From contig NC_018518.1 of NCBI RefSeq assembly GCF_000306945.1, forward strand, positions 496,001 through 560,000: DNA of 64,000 bases, read 5' to 3'. Within the stretch, counting starts at the first letter, position 1. Each line of letters opens with the position of its first letter. Below are positions 48,299 to 57,269 of this stretch, piece by piece. Under the pieces are notes generated by a model that had not been told where the DNA came from, ran no database searches, and saw only the letters and a program-made list of their open reading frames with translations. The position numbers and the translations under genes are program-made. Origin of the DNA: Bordetella pertussis 18323 (GTDB taxonomy: Bacteria > Pseudomonadota > Gammaproteobacteria > Burkholderiales > Burkholderiaceae_B).

Positions 48299-48946
48299 TC
48301 AGCGCGCCGGCCCGATATGCGGCTCGGCGAGCCTGGGCTCGACCGCGCGCGGTTCGGTAATCCGCGGCTCGGCATGGCGCGCCGCGCAGTGGCGCTCGTC
48401 GGGGCCCGGCCGGTGCGCCGGCGCATCCAGGATGCCGGATTGCTCGCGCACCAGCGCGATCTTGCCGATGTGGTTATGCCGCAGTTCGGTGTGGGCGCGT
48501 TGCAGATCGCCCACGGTGAGCGGTTCTTCGCGCTCGCCCCACACCCAGCGCAGCACGTCCAGGACCTCCGGCGAGAGCCGCGGCGCCAGGTCGGACAGCA
48601 CGTCGGTGGGGACCACGGCGGCGCGGCCGGCGGCGATGCTGGATCCCAGCCAGGCGCGTATGGAGAAAAACACGATCAGCGACCAGATCGCCACCACGCC
48701 CCACCAGAAGTAGGGGTTGACGCGGGTCAGCATGTCGACGGCCTGCTGGCCCAGGGCATGCATGCCCTCGAACGACAGCGACTTGCCGAAGGCCAGCAGC
48801 CAGGCGGCCACGAGCAGCCAGATGACGGCGGCGATGGCGACCACCACGACCCGGAATATCAGGCGGGGGAGCGCCAGTTTCAACAAGGCCTGGCCGATCA
48901 GGCGGCCGTCCTGGCGGATGCGTTCGGGCGAAGTGGGATTCATCAT
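48299..48946 (-). CDS. Hypothetical membrane protein with Pro/Glu/Arg-rich tail
   Basis: 215 residues, not recognised. Two hydrophobic segments are visible: LIFRVVVVAIAAVIWLLVAAWLLAF (about 29-53) and FWWGVVAIWSLIVFFSI (about 80-96). A soluble region follows, ending in a run of EPR-type repeats (EPRITEPRAVEPRLAEP). Start codons are ATG 48946 or 48943, without a clear ribosome site. It is divergent from rpoN with at most 16 bp between start codons, so the promoters must overlap coding sequence. Confidence 0.7.
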   Translation of the reverse strand: MMNPTSPERIRQDGRLIGQALLKLALPRLIFRVVVVAIAAVIWLLVAAWLLAFGKSLSFEGMHALGQQAVDMLTRVNPYFWWGVVAIWSLIVFFSIRAWLGSSIAAGRAAVVPTDVLSDLAPRLSPEVLDVLRWVWGEREEPLTVGDLQRAHTELRHNHIGKIALVREQSGILDAPAHRPGPDERHCAARHAEPRITEPRAVEPRLAEPHIGPAR

Positions 48947-48962
48947 GCAAAATATTGTACCT

Positions 48963-50384
48963 ATGACTCGTCCCGCGCTAGAACTTCGTCCTGGTCAACA
49001 TTTGACGTTGACCCCTCAACTGCAACAGTCGATCCGGCTGTTGCAGCTGTCGTCGCTGGAGCTGGAGGCCGAACTGTCGCAGGCGCTGGCCGAGAATCCG
49101 TTGCTGGAACGCGACGAAGATCCGGCGCGCGAGGAGCAGGCCGACCCCGAGCGCGAGGCCTCGGTCGAGGCCGACGAGGCGCCGGATACCGAACTGCGCC
49201 TGGACGAGATGCCCGGTTCGGGCGGCGTTCTTCCCGACGACGACAGCGACCTGCCGCAGGCGGCGCGCCCGGATACCCTGCGCGAACACCTGCTGGGGCA
49301 GCTGGCGCTGACGCGCGCCGCGCCGCGCGATGCGGCGCTGTGCGGTCTGCTGATCGACGAACTGGACGAGAACGGCTACCTGGATTCGCCCCTGGAAGAG
49401 ATCCTGACCTGGCTGCCGGCCGAGGTGCAGGCCGACCTGGACGAGCTGCGCGCGGCGCTGGCATTGCTGCAGTCGTTCGATCCGGCAGGCATCGGCGCGC
49501 GCGACATGGCCGAATGCCTGCAGCTGCAGTTGCGCCAGCCCGATCCGGCGCGCCTGCCCGAGGCGGCCGATGCCGAGGTGCTGGCCTGTGCGCGGCGCAT
49601 CTGCGCGCAGCATCTGCCCTTGCTGGCCACCGGCAACGTGGCCCGCGTGCGCGAGGCCGTGCAATGCGACGAGGCGGTCGTGCGCGCCGCGCATGCGCTG
49701 ATCCCGCGCCTGGAACCGCGGCCGGGCCGCGCCTGGGCGGTGCCGGCGGCCGATTACGCCATTCCCGACGTGATCGTGCGCCGTACCCGCCAGGGCTGGC
49801 AGGCGGTGCTCAACAGCGCCGTCGTGCCGCGGCTGCATGTCAATGCCGTCTATGCGCAAGTGCTGGGCGGCCAGCGCCAGGGCGGCAACGCCGGCCTGCA
49901 GGCGCAGCTGCAACAGGCGCGCTGGATGATACGCAACGTGGAGCAGCGCTTCGACACCATCCTGCGCGTGGCGCAGGCGATCGTGGCGCATCAGCAGGCG
50001 TTCTTCACCCAGGGGCCGGCGGCCATGCGGCCGCTGATCCTCAAGGACATCGCCGGCGAACTGGATCTGCACGAATCGACCATTTCGCGCGCGACGACGC
50101 AGAAGTACATGCTCACACCGTTCGGTACGCTGGAGCTCAAGCGCTTCTTTGGCGCGGGCGTGTCCACCGATGGCGGAGACGCCACCTCGGCCACCGCGGT
50201 GCAGGCGGTGATCCGCCAGATGGTGGCCGACGAGGATCGCGCCAAGCCCTTGTCGGACAGCCAGATCATGCAGCGCCTGGCCGACCAGGGCATCGTCATT
50301 GCCCGCCGCACGGTGGCCAAGTACCGCGAGGCGCTGCGGATTGCGCCAGCGACGCTGCGCAAGGCCCACGCCGCGGGTCGTTAG
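48963..50384 (+). CDS. rpoN: RNA polymerase sigma-54 factor RpoN
   Basis: 473 residues. The N-terminal activator-interacting region is LRPGQHLTLTPQLQQSIRLLQLSSLELE. An acidic stretch follows (about 50-90), then the core-binding domain, and near the C-terminus the RpoN box ARRTVAKYRE (about 454-463). It directs transcription from -24/-12 promoters together with enhancer-binding proteins. ATG 48945 (adding MQNIVP) is an alternative start with GTGGG seven bases upstream, and would make the gene overlap its divergent neighbour. Confidence 0.95.
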   Translation: MTRPALELRPGQHLTLTPQLQQSIRLLQLSSLELEAELSQALAENPLLERDEDPAREEQADPEREASVEADEAPDTELRLDEMPGSGGVLPDDDSDLPQAARPDTLREHLLGQLALTRAAPRDAALCGLLIDELDENGYLDSPLEEILTWLPAEVQADLDELRAALALLQSFDPAGIGARDMAECLQLQLRQPDPARLPEAADAEVLACARRICAQHLPLLATGNVARVREAVQCDEAVVRAAHALIPRLEPRPGRAWAVPAADYAIPDVIVRRTRQGWQAVLNSAVVPRLHVNAVYAQVLGGQRQGGNAGLQAQLQQARWMIRNVEQRFDTILRVAQAIVAHQQAFFTQGPAAMRPLILKDIAGELDLHESTISRATTQKYMLTPFGTLELKRFFGAGVSTDGGDATSATAVQAVIRQMVADEDRAKPLSDSQIMQRLADQGIVIARRTVAKYREALRIAPATLRKAHAAGR

Positions 50385-50481
50385 GACGCCTCCTAATTTG
50401 TTCCTGATTTCAGGTAGTTAGCTGCGGGATTCGTTGCAAATTTGCCGCTCGGAGCAGCTTGCGCGTGACAGAATAATTGCC

Positions 50482-50500
50482 GATAATTGTTCTCATGTAC
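50482..50500. promoter_or_regulatory. Possible Fur box over the bfd start
   Basis: GATAATTGTTCTCATGTAC matches 12 of 19 positions of the Fur consensus GATAATGATAATCATTATC. It overlaps the bfd start codon at 50495. Iron repression of bfd is well known in other bacteria, which supports the reading. Confidence 0.42.
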
Positions 50501-50779
50501 ATTTGCATATGTAATGCCGTTACCGAACGCCAAGTCCGCGCCTGCGTGGACGCGGGCGCGGCTACGCTGGGCGATCTCCAGTTCGAACTGGGCGTGGCCA
50601 CGTGCTGCGGCTGCTGCGCGGCAACCGCCACCGAGTACCTGCCCGGCGGGCGGGCCTCGAGCGTGTGCGAAGTGCGGTCGGTCGCCGTTCCGGTCAACCC
50701 GCCCGCGGCGCTCGAGCCCGTAGGCACGCCCCAACCGGCGGCCAACGGCTTTCCGATTCCCCTCGTCGCCGTCGCCTGA
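50495..50779 (+). CDS. bfd: Bacterioferritin-associated ferredoxin Bfd
   Basis: 94 residues. The [2Fe-2S] cysteines are at positions 4 and 6 (MYICICNAVTE) and in the CCGCC stretch near residues 36-40. The family fold ends about residue 60; the last 30 residues are a Pro/Ala-rich tail not needed for the fold. Bfd donates electrons to release iron from bacterioferritin. The ATG at 50495 gives the classical MYICICNAV start. A Fur-like site overlaps the start. Confidence 0.9.
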   Translation: MYICICNAVTERQVRACVDAGAATLGDLQFELGVATCCGCCAATATEYLPGGRASSVCEVRSVAVPVNPPAALEPVGTPQPAANGFPIPLVAVA

Positions 50780-50806
50780 GCGACGCGGCGCCTTGCGCCA
50801 GCCGGC

Positions 50807-51685
50807 TCATGCTGCCTGGCGCAATTTATCGTCCCCACAGAAGTCCATGATCAGGCGGGCCAGTTCGTGCACCGCCCGCGAGCCCGTATCGCTCATGCAC
50901 AGCGCCAGCTCGCTGGGCGCCGGGCGCGGCAGCAAGGCGTCGCAGCGCGCCATTGCGGGCGTCTGACAGCGCTGCTCCAGCAAGGCCACGCCCAATCCGC
51001 CCTCCACCGCCGCCTGCAGCCCTGACAGGTTGGGACTTTCGTATGCGATGCGCCAGCGCCGGCCGGCGCTCTCCAGCGCATGGATGGCGCGGTTGCGGTA
51101 CTGGCAGCCCTGCGGGAACGCGACCAGGGCAATCGGGTCGGGCAGCGTGGCGGGGCCGCCGGCCGCGCACAGCCAGTGCAGGCGCTCGGGCCACGCCGCC
51201 CGGCTCGGGCCGGCGCCGGGCTCGCGCTTGAGCAGGACCAGGTCCAGTTCGCCGCGGGCCTGGGCCCGGTGCAGGTTGGCGCTGAGATCGCAGCGCATCG
51301 ACAGCCGTACCTGCGGATGCCGGCGGGCGAAGTCGGCCACCATGTGCGTCAGCCGGGTGACCGCCAGGTCGTCGGGCAGGCCCAGCCGCACGACCTCCAG
51401 CCGCCGCTCGCCGCTGACCACCTCGCGGATTTCGTTGGAAAGCGCCAGCATGCGCCGCGCATAGCCCAGCAGCCGCTCGCCGTCCTCGGTCAGCCGCACG
51501 CCGCGCCCTTCGCGGATGAACAGCGCACATCCCAGCGCGTCTTCCAGCTTGCGGATCTGCTGGCTGACGGTCGATTGGGTGCGGTGCACGCGTTCGCCCG
51601 CACGGGTGAAGCCGCCGGCGTCGACGACGGAAACAAAGCTGTGCAGCAGGTCCAGGTCCACGGCGGTTCGCTCCGGAAAATGCAT
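50807..51685 (-). CDS. LysR-family transcriptional regulator
   Basis: 292 residues. The helix-turn-helix reads FVSVVDAGGFTRAGERVHRTQSTVSQQIRKLE, followed by RGVRLTEDGERLLGYARRML. It is divergent from an EamA-type exporter that is frameshifted, with a LysR-type operator between them, so it probably controlled that exporter. ATG 51685 is used; a TTG at 51727 is unlikely. The ligand is not readable. Confidence 0.91.
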   Translation of the reverse strand: MHFPERTAVDLDLLHSFVSVVDAGGFTRAGERVHRTQSTVSQQIRKLEDALGCALFIREGRGVRLTEDGERLLGYARRMLALSNEIREVVSGERRLEVVRLGLPDDLAVTRLTHMVADFARRHPQVRLSMRCDLSANLHRAQARGELDLVLLKREPGAGPSRAAWPERLHWLCAAGGPATLPDPIALVAFPQGCQYRNRAIHALESAGRRWRIAYESPNLSGLQAAVEGGLGVALLEQRCQTPAMARCDALLPRPAPSELALCMSDTGSRAVHELARLIMDFCGDDKLRQAA

Positions 51686-51693
51686 CGGTTTTT

Positions 51694-51723
51694 CAAATAC
51701 TTTTGATCCAAATAAAGAATTTG
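51694..51723. promoter_or_regulatory. LysR-type operator between regulator and exporter
   Basis: CAAATACTTT and AAAGAATTTG form a 10-bp inverted repeat with one mismatch and a 10-bp spacer. It lies 8 bp upstream of the LysR start in an unusually AT-rich patch, as expected for an autoregulated divergent LysR pair. Confidence 0.5.
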
Positions 51724-51792
51724 TCAATGGATCGGGCCGCTCGCAGAATGCAGGCTAAGGTCGCCGCTGGCGGCCGGCAACGGGAAGCCATC

Positions 51793-52721
51793 ATGAAGAC
51801 CACATCGGCCGCGGCAGCGGCAGGCGCCTGGCGCGGCGCGCCGGACCGCGCGGCCACGCCCTGGGGCGCCATCGCCGTGTTCTGCCTCTTGTGGAGTTCG
51901 GCCTTTGCCGCGGCCAAGATCGCCGTGCACGATGGCCCGCCACTGGTGTTGCTGAGCGCGCGCTTCCTGCTTGCCGGCGTGCTGCTGCTGGCGGTGGCGC
52001 GCCTGGGCGCGGGATGGCGCCCGCCCGCGCCGCGCGAGCTGGCCGTGCTGGCACTGCTGGGCGTGCTCAACAATGCGCTCTACCTGGGGTTGAGCTGGAC
52101 GGGCTTGACCACCGTGTCATCGGCCTTCATGGCGGTGCTGATCAGCACCAATCCCTTGTTGATCGGCATTCTGGCCGGACCGGTGCTGGGCGAGCGGCTT
52201 GGCTGGCGCAAGCTGGCGGGCCTGTGCCTGGGGCTGCTGGGCGTGGCGCTGGTGTTGCGTTCGCGCCTGTCCGGCATGCACGAAGACCTGCACGGCACCC
52301 TGCTGGCCGGCGGCGCGCTGCTCGCGCTGGTCGCCGGAACGTGCTGTACAAGCGCATGGCGCCAGCCGCCGGCCTGTGGACGGCAACCGGCGTGCAGTCG
52401 CTGGCAGGCGGGCTGGCGCTGCTGCCAGTGGCGCTGAGCCTGGAAAGCGTGGCGGACGTGCGCCTGACGGTGGGCCTGGTCGGCAGCATGGCCTACATGG
52501 TCGTGGCGGTGTCGATGGGTGGTTACTACCTGTGGTTCCTGATCCTCGGCCGCGCCAGCGCTACGTCGGCCAGCGCCCTGCATTTCCTGATGCCACCCCT
52601 GGGCCTGCTGTTCGGCTGGGCCTTGCTGGGCGAGCCGGTCTCGCGCCTGGACCTGCTGGGTATCGTGCCGATTGCGCTGGGGATCTGGCTTGCGACACGG
52701 CGCGGGCGGGCCCCGGGCTGA
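51793..52721 (+). pseudogene. EamA/DMT-family exporter, frameshifted
   Basis: The first ~183 codons give a normal EamA permease (WGAIAVFCLLWSSAFAAAKIAV; AFMAVLISTNPLLIGILAGPVLGERL). At about 52341 one G is missing: GGAACGTGCTGTAC reads correctly only as GGAACGGTGCTGTAC, joining LVAGT to VLYKRMAPAAGLWTATG. The rest (SALHFLMPPLGLLFGWALLGEP to TRRGRAPG) is intact in the shifted frame. As read, the product is truncated after about 5 of 10 helices. A single-base deletion or a sequencing error could explain it. Confidence 0.88.
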
Positions 52722-52879
52722 TTTGTGGCCGCGCGCCAACGGCGCGCGCGAGCGATCGTGCGCCATGCGCGGGCACCGCATTCGGGCGGGCCCGCGGCGC
52801 GCGCCACGGCGCAATTCGCGGCGCGCATGGCGCCGCAAGCCGCATCAGGCATGGCGCATGCATGCGGCCTGTCGAATAC

Positions 52880-52899
52880 GCATACTCATTCTCATTGTC
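52880..52899. promoter_or_regulatory. Fur-box-like sequence beside IS481 copy 4
   Basis: On the minus strand GACAATGAGAATGAGTATG matches 14 of 19 positions of the Fur consensus. No intact gene lies next to it: IS481 copy 4 starts 57 bp to one side, and the 3' end of the broken exporter lies to the other. The remaining 235-bp gap (52722-52956) is otherwise featureless apart from GC-rich imperfect repeats. Confidence 0.45.
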
Positions 52900-52951
52900 T
52901 TGACGCTTTCAGATTGCGCTTGCATCGCTGTTCATCAAATGCGCTCTTGGG

Positions 52952-53902
52952 CTAGGTGTGAACTGTCAATAGGTTGTATTCGTCCAGGTTGAGTCTGGAG
53001 ATGGGTACAGCGCGCCCGATGCCTTGGTGGGGTCGATGCCAGTTGTAGTGGTGTAGCCAGGATTTCATGGCATCGGCTCGGTGTTGGGAGTTCTGGTAGG
53101 TGTGAGCGTAAGCCCACTCACGCAAGGCCGACTGGATGAAGCGTTCGGCCTTGCCATTGGTCTGTGGGCGGTAAGGTCGGGTAAAGCGGTGCTTGATGCC
53201 CAGCTCATGGCACAGCGCGGCGAAGGCGCGGCTGCGAAAGGCCGAGCCATTGTCGGTGAGCAAGCGCTGGATGGTCACGCCCAGGCGCTGGTAGTAGGCC
53301 ACTGCGTCCTTGAGGAACTGGACGGCGCTGGGGAAGCGCTCGTCGGGGTGGATGTCGGTGAAGGCCACGCGGGCGTGGTCATCGATGGCCACGAAGACGA
53401 AGTCCCAGCCGGCCCCCTCAACGGTATCGCGTCGGTTGCCCGTGACCCGGTGGCCAGGGCGCTGGATACGTCCCAGCTTCTTGATGTCGATGTGCAGCAG
53501 ATCGCCGGGGGCCTGATGCTCGTAGCGCACCACCGGCTCGGCCGGCTCCAGGTCGGCCAGGTGCGACAGACCGGCGCGGGCCAGGACGCGGCTGACGGTG
53601 CTGGCTGACACGCCCAGCGCCTGGGCGATGCGCGCTTGGGTCAGCCGCTTGCGGCGCAGCTCCACGATAGCCAGCGCCTTGGCCGGCGCAATCGCTCGGG
53701 GCGAGACCGTCGGGCGCGAGGACGCATCGGCCAAGCCCGCCTGGCCCTGAGCCAGGAAGCGGCCCAGCCATTTGCGCACAGTCGGCGCGGTGACCCCATA
53801 GGCGCGGGCCGCTTCAGGCACACAAACTTGATGGGCGATCAATTGCTGGACCATTTCGAGTCGACGTAGGAAGGTCAATCGGGCATGCTTATGGGTGTTC
53901 AT
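52952..53902 (-). CDS. IS481 transposase (copy 4)
   Basis: 316 residues, identical in reading to copy 1 including terminal Thr. The DDE triad is intact. The TAG stop is in the flanking GCTAGG on the reverse strand. It seems functional. The ribosome-site region differs by one base from copy 3 (GAGCTC versus GGGCTC). Confidence 0.96.
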   Translation of the reverse strand: MNTHKHARLTFLRRLEMVQQLIAHQVCVPEAARAYGVTAPTVRKWLGRFLAQGQAGLADASSRPTVSPRAIAPAKALAIVELRRKRLTQARIAQALGVSASTVSRVLARAGLSHLADLEPAEPVVRYEHQAPGDLLHIDIKKLGRIQRPGHRVTGNRRDTVEGAGWDFVFVAIDDHARVAFTDIHPDERFPSAVQFLKDAVAYYQRLGVTIQRLLTDNGSAFRSRAFAALCHELGIKHRFTRPYRPQTNGKAERFIQSALREWAYAHTYQNSQHRADAMKSWLHHYNWHRPHQGIGRAVPISRLNLDEYNLLTVHT

Positions 53903-53999
53903 CCGGCCGAGCTCCTTGAGTGAACTGGGGGGTTGGCGATTTCCAGTTTCTCAAATCCGGTTCGGATGAACCATGCATACAACCTATTGAATCTTCACA
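52957..53999 (-). mobile_element. IS481, copy 4
   Basis: 1,043 bp in reverse orientation. Flanks are GCTAGG (52951-52956) and GGTAGC (54000-54005). They do not match, and the right one lacks the CTAG core, so the two sides probably come from different insertion sites or one has mutated. It shares the C-to-A variant of copy 3. The right border supplies the stop codon of thpR. Confidence 0.96.
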
Positions 54000-54522
54000 G
54001 GTAGCTGGCCCGTCCGTGCCAGGGCTGCGATTGCACCAGCGCGTAGTGGTCGTAGCGCCACGCCACGGGCGGCGGCGGCGCGGGCGCGGTGGCATGGGCG
54101 TCCACGTTGCGCAGCAGCGTGACATGCGGCTGGAAGCCCTGCTGCGGCGCCGGCCAGCCCAGGGCGCGCAGCCACGCCCACAAGTCGTCGTGCAGCGCCG
54201 CCAGGGCGGCGTCGGCTTGCTGCGGGCCGGCCCACACGATGCGTTGGCGGGCGAACAGCCCATAGCGGGCCAGCGCCAGGGTGGCCGGCGCGATGCGCCT
54301 TGCCGCGGTGGCGGCGCCCAGCTCGGCGACCTGCGCGGGCGTGGCCGCGCCCAGGAACGCCAGCGTCAGGTGCAGGGTATCGGTGCGCATGACGCGTCCG
54401 CCGTATGCCAGCTGCGCGTGCACCGCCCAATCCGCCAGCCGGGCCGCCGTGGCGGGGTCCGGCCACAAGGCGAAGAACAGGCGGGGCGGCGCGATCGCCG
54501 CTTCGGTCGGTGGGTGGGCCAT
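53995..54522 (-). CDS. thpR: RNA 2',3'-cyclic phosphodiesterase ThpR (2'-5' RNA ligase family)
   Basis: 175 residues of the 2H phosphoesterase family. Both catalytic HxTx motifs are present: HLTLAFLG (about residues 51-58) and HVTLLRN (about 132-138). The ATG at 54522 gives MAHPPTEA. The last two codons and stop (TAC CTG TGA) run across the IS481 copy 4 border: the TGA is the first bases of the element. A change of G to C could have removed an original TAG in the CTAG target. Confidence 0.88.
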   Translation of the reverse strand: MAHPPTEAAIAPPRLFFALWPDPATAARLADWAVHAQLAYGGRVMRTDTLHLTLAFLGAATPAQVAELGAATAARRIAPATLALARYGLFARQRIVWAGPQQADAALAALHDDLWAWLRALGWPAPQQGFQPHVTLLRNVDAHATAPAPPPPVAWRYDHYALVQSQPWHGRASYL

Positions 54523-54590
54523 GCGCGCATTATCGTCCGAAGCGCGGCAGGACCGAAGCACCGGCACACCGGCGCCCGTCCCGACATGGT

Positions 54591-54617
54591 GTGCCTGTCC
54601 CCGCCGGGACAGGCCCC
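54591..54617. repeat. GCCTGTCCC palindromic repeat
   Basis: GTGCCTGTCCC-CGCC-GGGACAGGCCCC, arms GCCTGTCCC/GGGACAGGC around 4 bp. It lies between thpR and the ferritin-like gene and belongs to the same family as the repeats at 34173, 35469 and 46136. It could act as terminator of the ferritin-like gene. Confidence 0.7.
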
Positions 54618-54650
54618 CCCGCCATGCGCCATCCTGGCGGGACGCCGCCC

Positions 54651-55532
54651 CTAGGCCCCGGCCAGCACCAAGCCTTCCTGGGGCGCCAGCACGCGGCCGG
54701 TCTGCTCCTTGCGGTAGCGGTTCAGGTCCTTGACGCTGTCGAACTGGCGATCGAGCAGCTTGGACAGGATGTGCAGGATGCGGGTGGCGACCTTGCCCTC
54801 CCAGGTGCCGTCGAAACGGATCTGGGTGTCGAGCCAGTGCTCCAGCCAGCCCGGCTCGGGCAGGCGCGACTGCACCGTGTCGTTGGGGAACAGGGCCTTG
54901 TTGACGTGCAGGTTGGTCGGATGCATGGCCTGCGCGGTGCGGCTGGCCGAAGCCATCAGCACGCCGATCTTGGCGAACGACTGGCGGGCTTGCAGGCTGG
55001 TCTGGTCGCCGCGATTGTGCAGCGCGCGGCGCATGTACTGCAGGTAGGCGCCGGCATGGCGCGCCTCGTCCTTGGCGACCGTGCGGTAGATCGCCTTGAT
55101 CACCGGCTCGGTGTGCCAGTCAGCGGCGCAGCGGTACCAGTGGTTTAGCCGGATCTCGCCGCAGAAATGCAGCATCAGCGTCTCCAGCTCCGGGGCCGGG
55201 TCGAACTCGAAACGGACCTTGTGTAGCTCCTCTTCGGTCGGCATCAGTTCCGGCCGGAAGCGGCGCAGGTATTCGATCAGGACCAGCGAATGCTTCTGCT
55301 CTTCGAAAAACCAGACCGACATGAACGCGCAGAAGAAATCGCTGTCGCCGCGGTTGTCGCGCAGGAACATCTCGGTGGCCGGCAAGGCCGCCCACTCGGT
55401 GATCGCGTTCATCTTGATGGTGTGGGCTTGCTCGTCCGACAGCTTGCTGCCGTCGAAGTCGTCCCATGGGATATCGGACGCCATATTCCAGCGCACCGCT
55501 TCCATGGTTTTGAAGAGTTCAGGGTAAAGCAT
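54651..55532 (-). CDS. Ferritin-like di-iron protein (acyl-ACP desaturase-like)
   Basis: 293 residues, mostly helical. Two di-iron motifs are visible: EEQKH in MSVWFFEEQKHSLVL (about 74-78) and DEARH in TVAKDEARHAGAYL (about 155-159). Additional Glu residues (ATEMFL; CGEIRL) could complete the site. The pattern resembles acyl-ACP desaturases and related ferritin-like oxidases. The substrate is unknown. The ATG at 55532 has AAGGG upstream. It is monocistronic. Confidence 0.75.
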   Translation of the reverse strand: MLYPELFKTMEAVRWNMASDIPWDDFDGSKLSDEQAHTIKMNAITEWAALPATEMFLRDNRGDSDFFCAFMSVWFFEEQKHSLVLIEYLRRFRPELMPTEEELHKVRFEFDPAPELETLMLHFCGEIRLNHWYRCAADWHTEPVIKAIYRTVAKDEARHAGAYLQYMRRALHNRGDQTSLQARQSFAKIGVLMASASRTAQAMHPTNLHVNKALFPNDTVQSRLPEPGWLEHWLDTQIRFDGTWEGKVATRILHILSKLLDRQFDSVKDLNRYRKEQTGRVLAPQEGLVLAGA

Positions 55533-55706
55533 AGTCGGCCCTTGTTCAGAATTCCCGCTTGGGGCTCATAGGATGGTGAAAATCGGTTCGGGTCGGCCGC
55601 GTCGAACACGGACCTGGCGAGTTCTACTAGTTATCGCCGGTTACCGCGAAGCTGTAATGACAGTTCGGTGACGAAACCATGACAGGAGGACTCAAATCAT
55701 GATTCG

Positions 55707-57269
55707 CTACCGGTTCAAGGCCCACAGGGCCACGGCCACCGCCACGGCCAGCACCGCGGTCAGGGCGGCCGTCAGCCGATTGCCCTGCTCCTGGGCGCGG
55801 CGCAGGCGGTTCATCTCGGCCAGCAGGTGCGGCGTCAGGTTGGGACGGCTGAAATGCTCGTGCACCAGGCGCGGCAACGATGGCAGCATCTGCGACCATT
55901 GGCCGGCCTCCTTGGCCAGGCTCTGGCGCAGCCCCGTCAGGCCGATGCGCTGCCGCATCCAGTGCTCGAGATAGGGCTTGGCGGTTTTCCAGAGATCCAG
56001 GTTGGGATCGAGCTGGCGCCCCAGGCCTTCGACGTTGAGCAGGGTTTTCTGCAGCAGCACCAGCTGCGGCTGGATCTCGACATTGAAGCGGCGCGAGGTC
56101 TGGAACAGCCGCAGCAGCACCTGGCCCAGCGAGATCTCGGCCAGCGGACGGTCGAAATAGGGTTCGCACACCGCGCGCACCGCGCCTTCGAGCTCTTCCT
56201 CGCGGGTTTCGGGCGGCACCCAGCCCGACTCGATATGCAGCTGGGCCACGCGGCGATAGTCGCGGTGGAAAAAGGCCAGGAAATTCTGCGCCAGGTAATT
56301 CTTGTCGAACTCGGACAACGAGCCGACGATGCCGAAGTCCAGCGCGATATAGCGGCCCAGCGTCTGCGGCGCATCGGACACGTAGATATTGCCCGGGTGC
56401 ATGTCGGCGTGGAAAAACCCGTCGGTGAAGACCTGGGTGAAGAAGATTTCCACCCCGCTGCGCGCCAGCGTCGGGATATCGATACCGGCGGCGCGCAGGC
56501 GGTCGACCTGGCCGACCGGGATACCGTACATGCGCTGCATGGTGAACACCGTGCTGGCGGTGTACTCCCATACCACCTCGGGAACGATCAGCATCTCGCC
56601 GCGGCCCGACTCCGGGCCGAAGTTGCGCCGCAACTGGCTGCAATTGGACGCCTCGCGCACCAGGTCGAGTTCGTCGTGCAGGTATTTGTCGAACTCGGCC
56701 ACGACCTCGCGCGGCTTCAGCCGCCGGCCGTCGGCGCCCAGGCGCTCGATCACGCCGGCCACCACGCGCAGCAGCGCCAGGTCCTTTTCGATGACGTTGA
56801 GCATGCCCGGACGCAGCACCTTGACCGCCACCTCGCGGCCGTCGTGCAGCACGGCGAAGTGCACCTGGGCGATCGAGGCCGAAGCCACCGGATCGACGTC
56901 GAACTGGGCGAACAATTGCGCCGGCGGCGCGCCCAGCGCCGCCTCGATGCAGGCAGCCGCCTGCGCCGACGGAAATGGCGGCACGCGATCCTGCAGCAGC
57001 GCCAGCTCGTTGGCGATATCGGCCGGAATCAGGTCGCGACGCGTCGACAGCACCTGTCCGAACTTGACGAAGATCGGCCCGAGCGACTCCAGCGCCATGC
57101 GCAGCCGCACGCCGCGCGGCGCGCGCGGCCGGGTACCCAGCCGCATGATCCGCAGCAGGCACGTGGCCAGCGGGTGGTTCAGGCTCGACAGCACCAGCTC
57201 GTCGAGTCCATACCGCAGGGAAACCAGCAGGATGCGCAGCAGCCGCAGGAACGTCAGCATGGCATTCAT
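55707..57269 (-). CDS. ubiB: Ubiquinone biosynthesis kinase-like protein UbiB
   Basis: 520 residues. The ABC1/ADCK/UbiB signature is clear: [16 protein letters not shown] (KxGQ motif near 80-85), [22 protein letters not shown] (ATP-binding lysine), [11 protein letters not shown] (catalytic loop) and [10 protein letters not shown] (metal-binding DFG). The C-terminus ends in hydrophobic segments ([16 protein letters not shown]) that anchor it in the membrane. It supports ubiquinone synthesis. ATG 57269 overlaps the ubiJ stop by 4 bp; ATG 57260 is an alternative. Confidence 0.95.
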   Translation of the reverse strand: MNAMLTFLRLLRILLVSLRYGLDELVLSSLNHPLATCLLRIMRLGTRPRAPRGVRLRMALESLGPIFVKFGQVLSTRRDLIPADIANELALLQDRVPPFPSAQAAACIEAALGAPPAQLFAQFDVDPVASASIAQVHFAVLHDGREVAVKVLRPGMLNVIEKDLALLRVVAGVIERLGADGRRLKPREVVAEFDKYLHDELDLVREASNCSQLRRNFGPESGRGEMLIVPEVVWEYTASTVFTMQRMYGIPVGQVDRLRAAGIDIPTLARSGVEIFFTQVFTDGFFHADMHPGNIYVSDAPQTLGRYIALDFGIVGSLSEFDKNYLAQNFLAFFHRDYRRVAQLHIESGWVPPETREEELEGAVRAVCEPYFDRPLAEISLGQVLLRLFQTSRRFNVEIQPQLVLLQKTLLNVEGLGRQLDPNLDLWKTAKPYLEHWMRQRIGLTGLRQSLAKEAGQWSQMLPSLPRLVHEHFSRPNLTPHLLAEMNRLRRAQEQGNRLTAALTAVLAVAVAVALWALNR

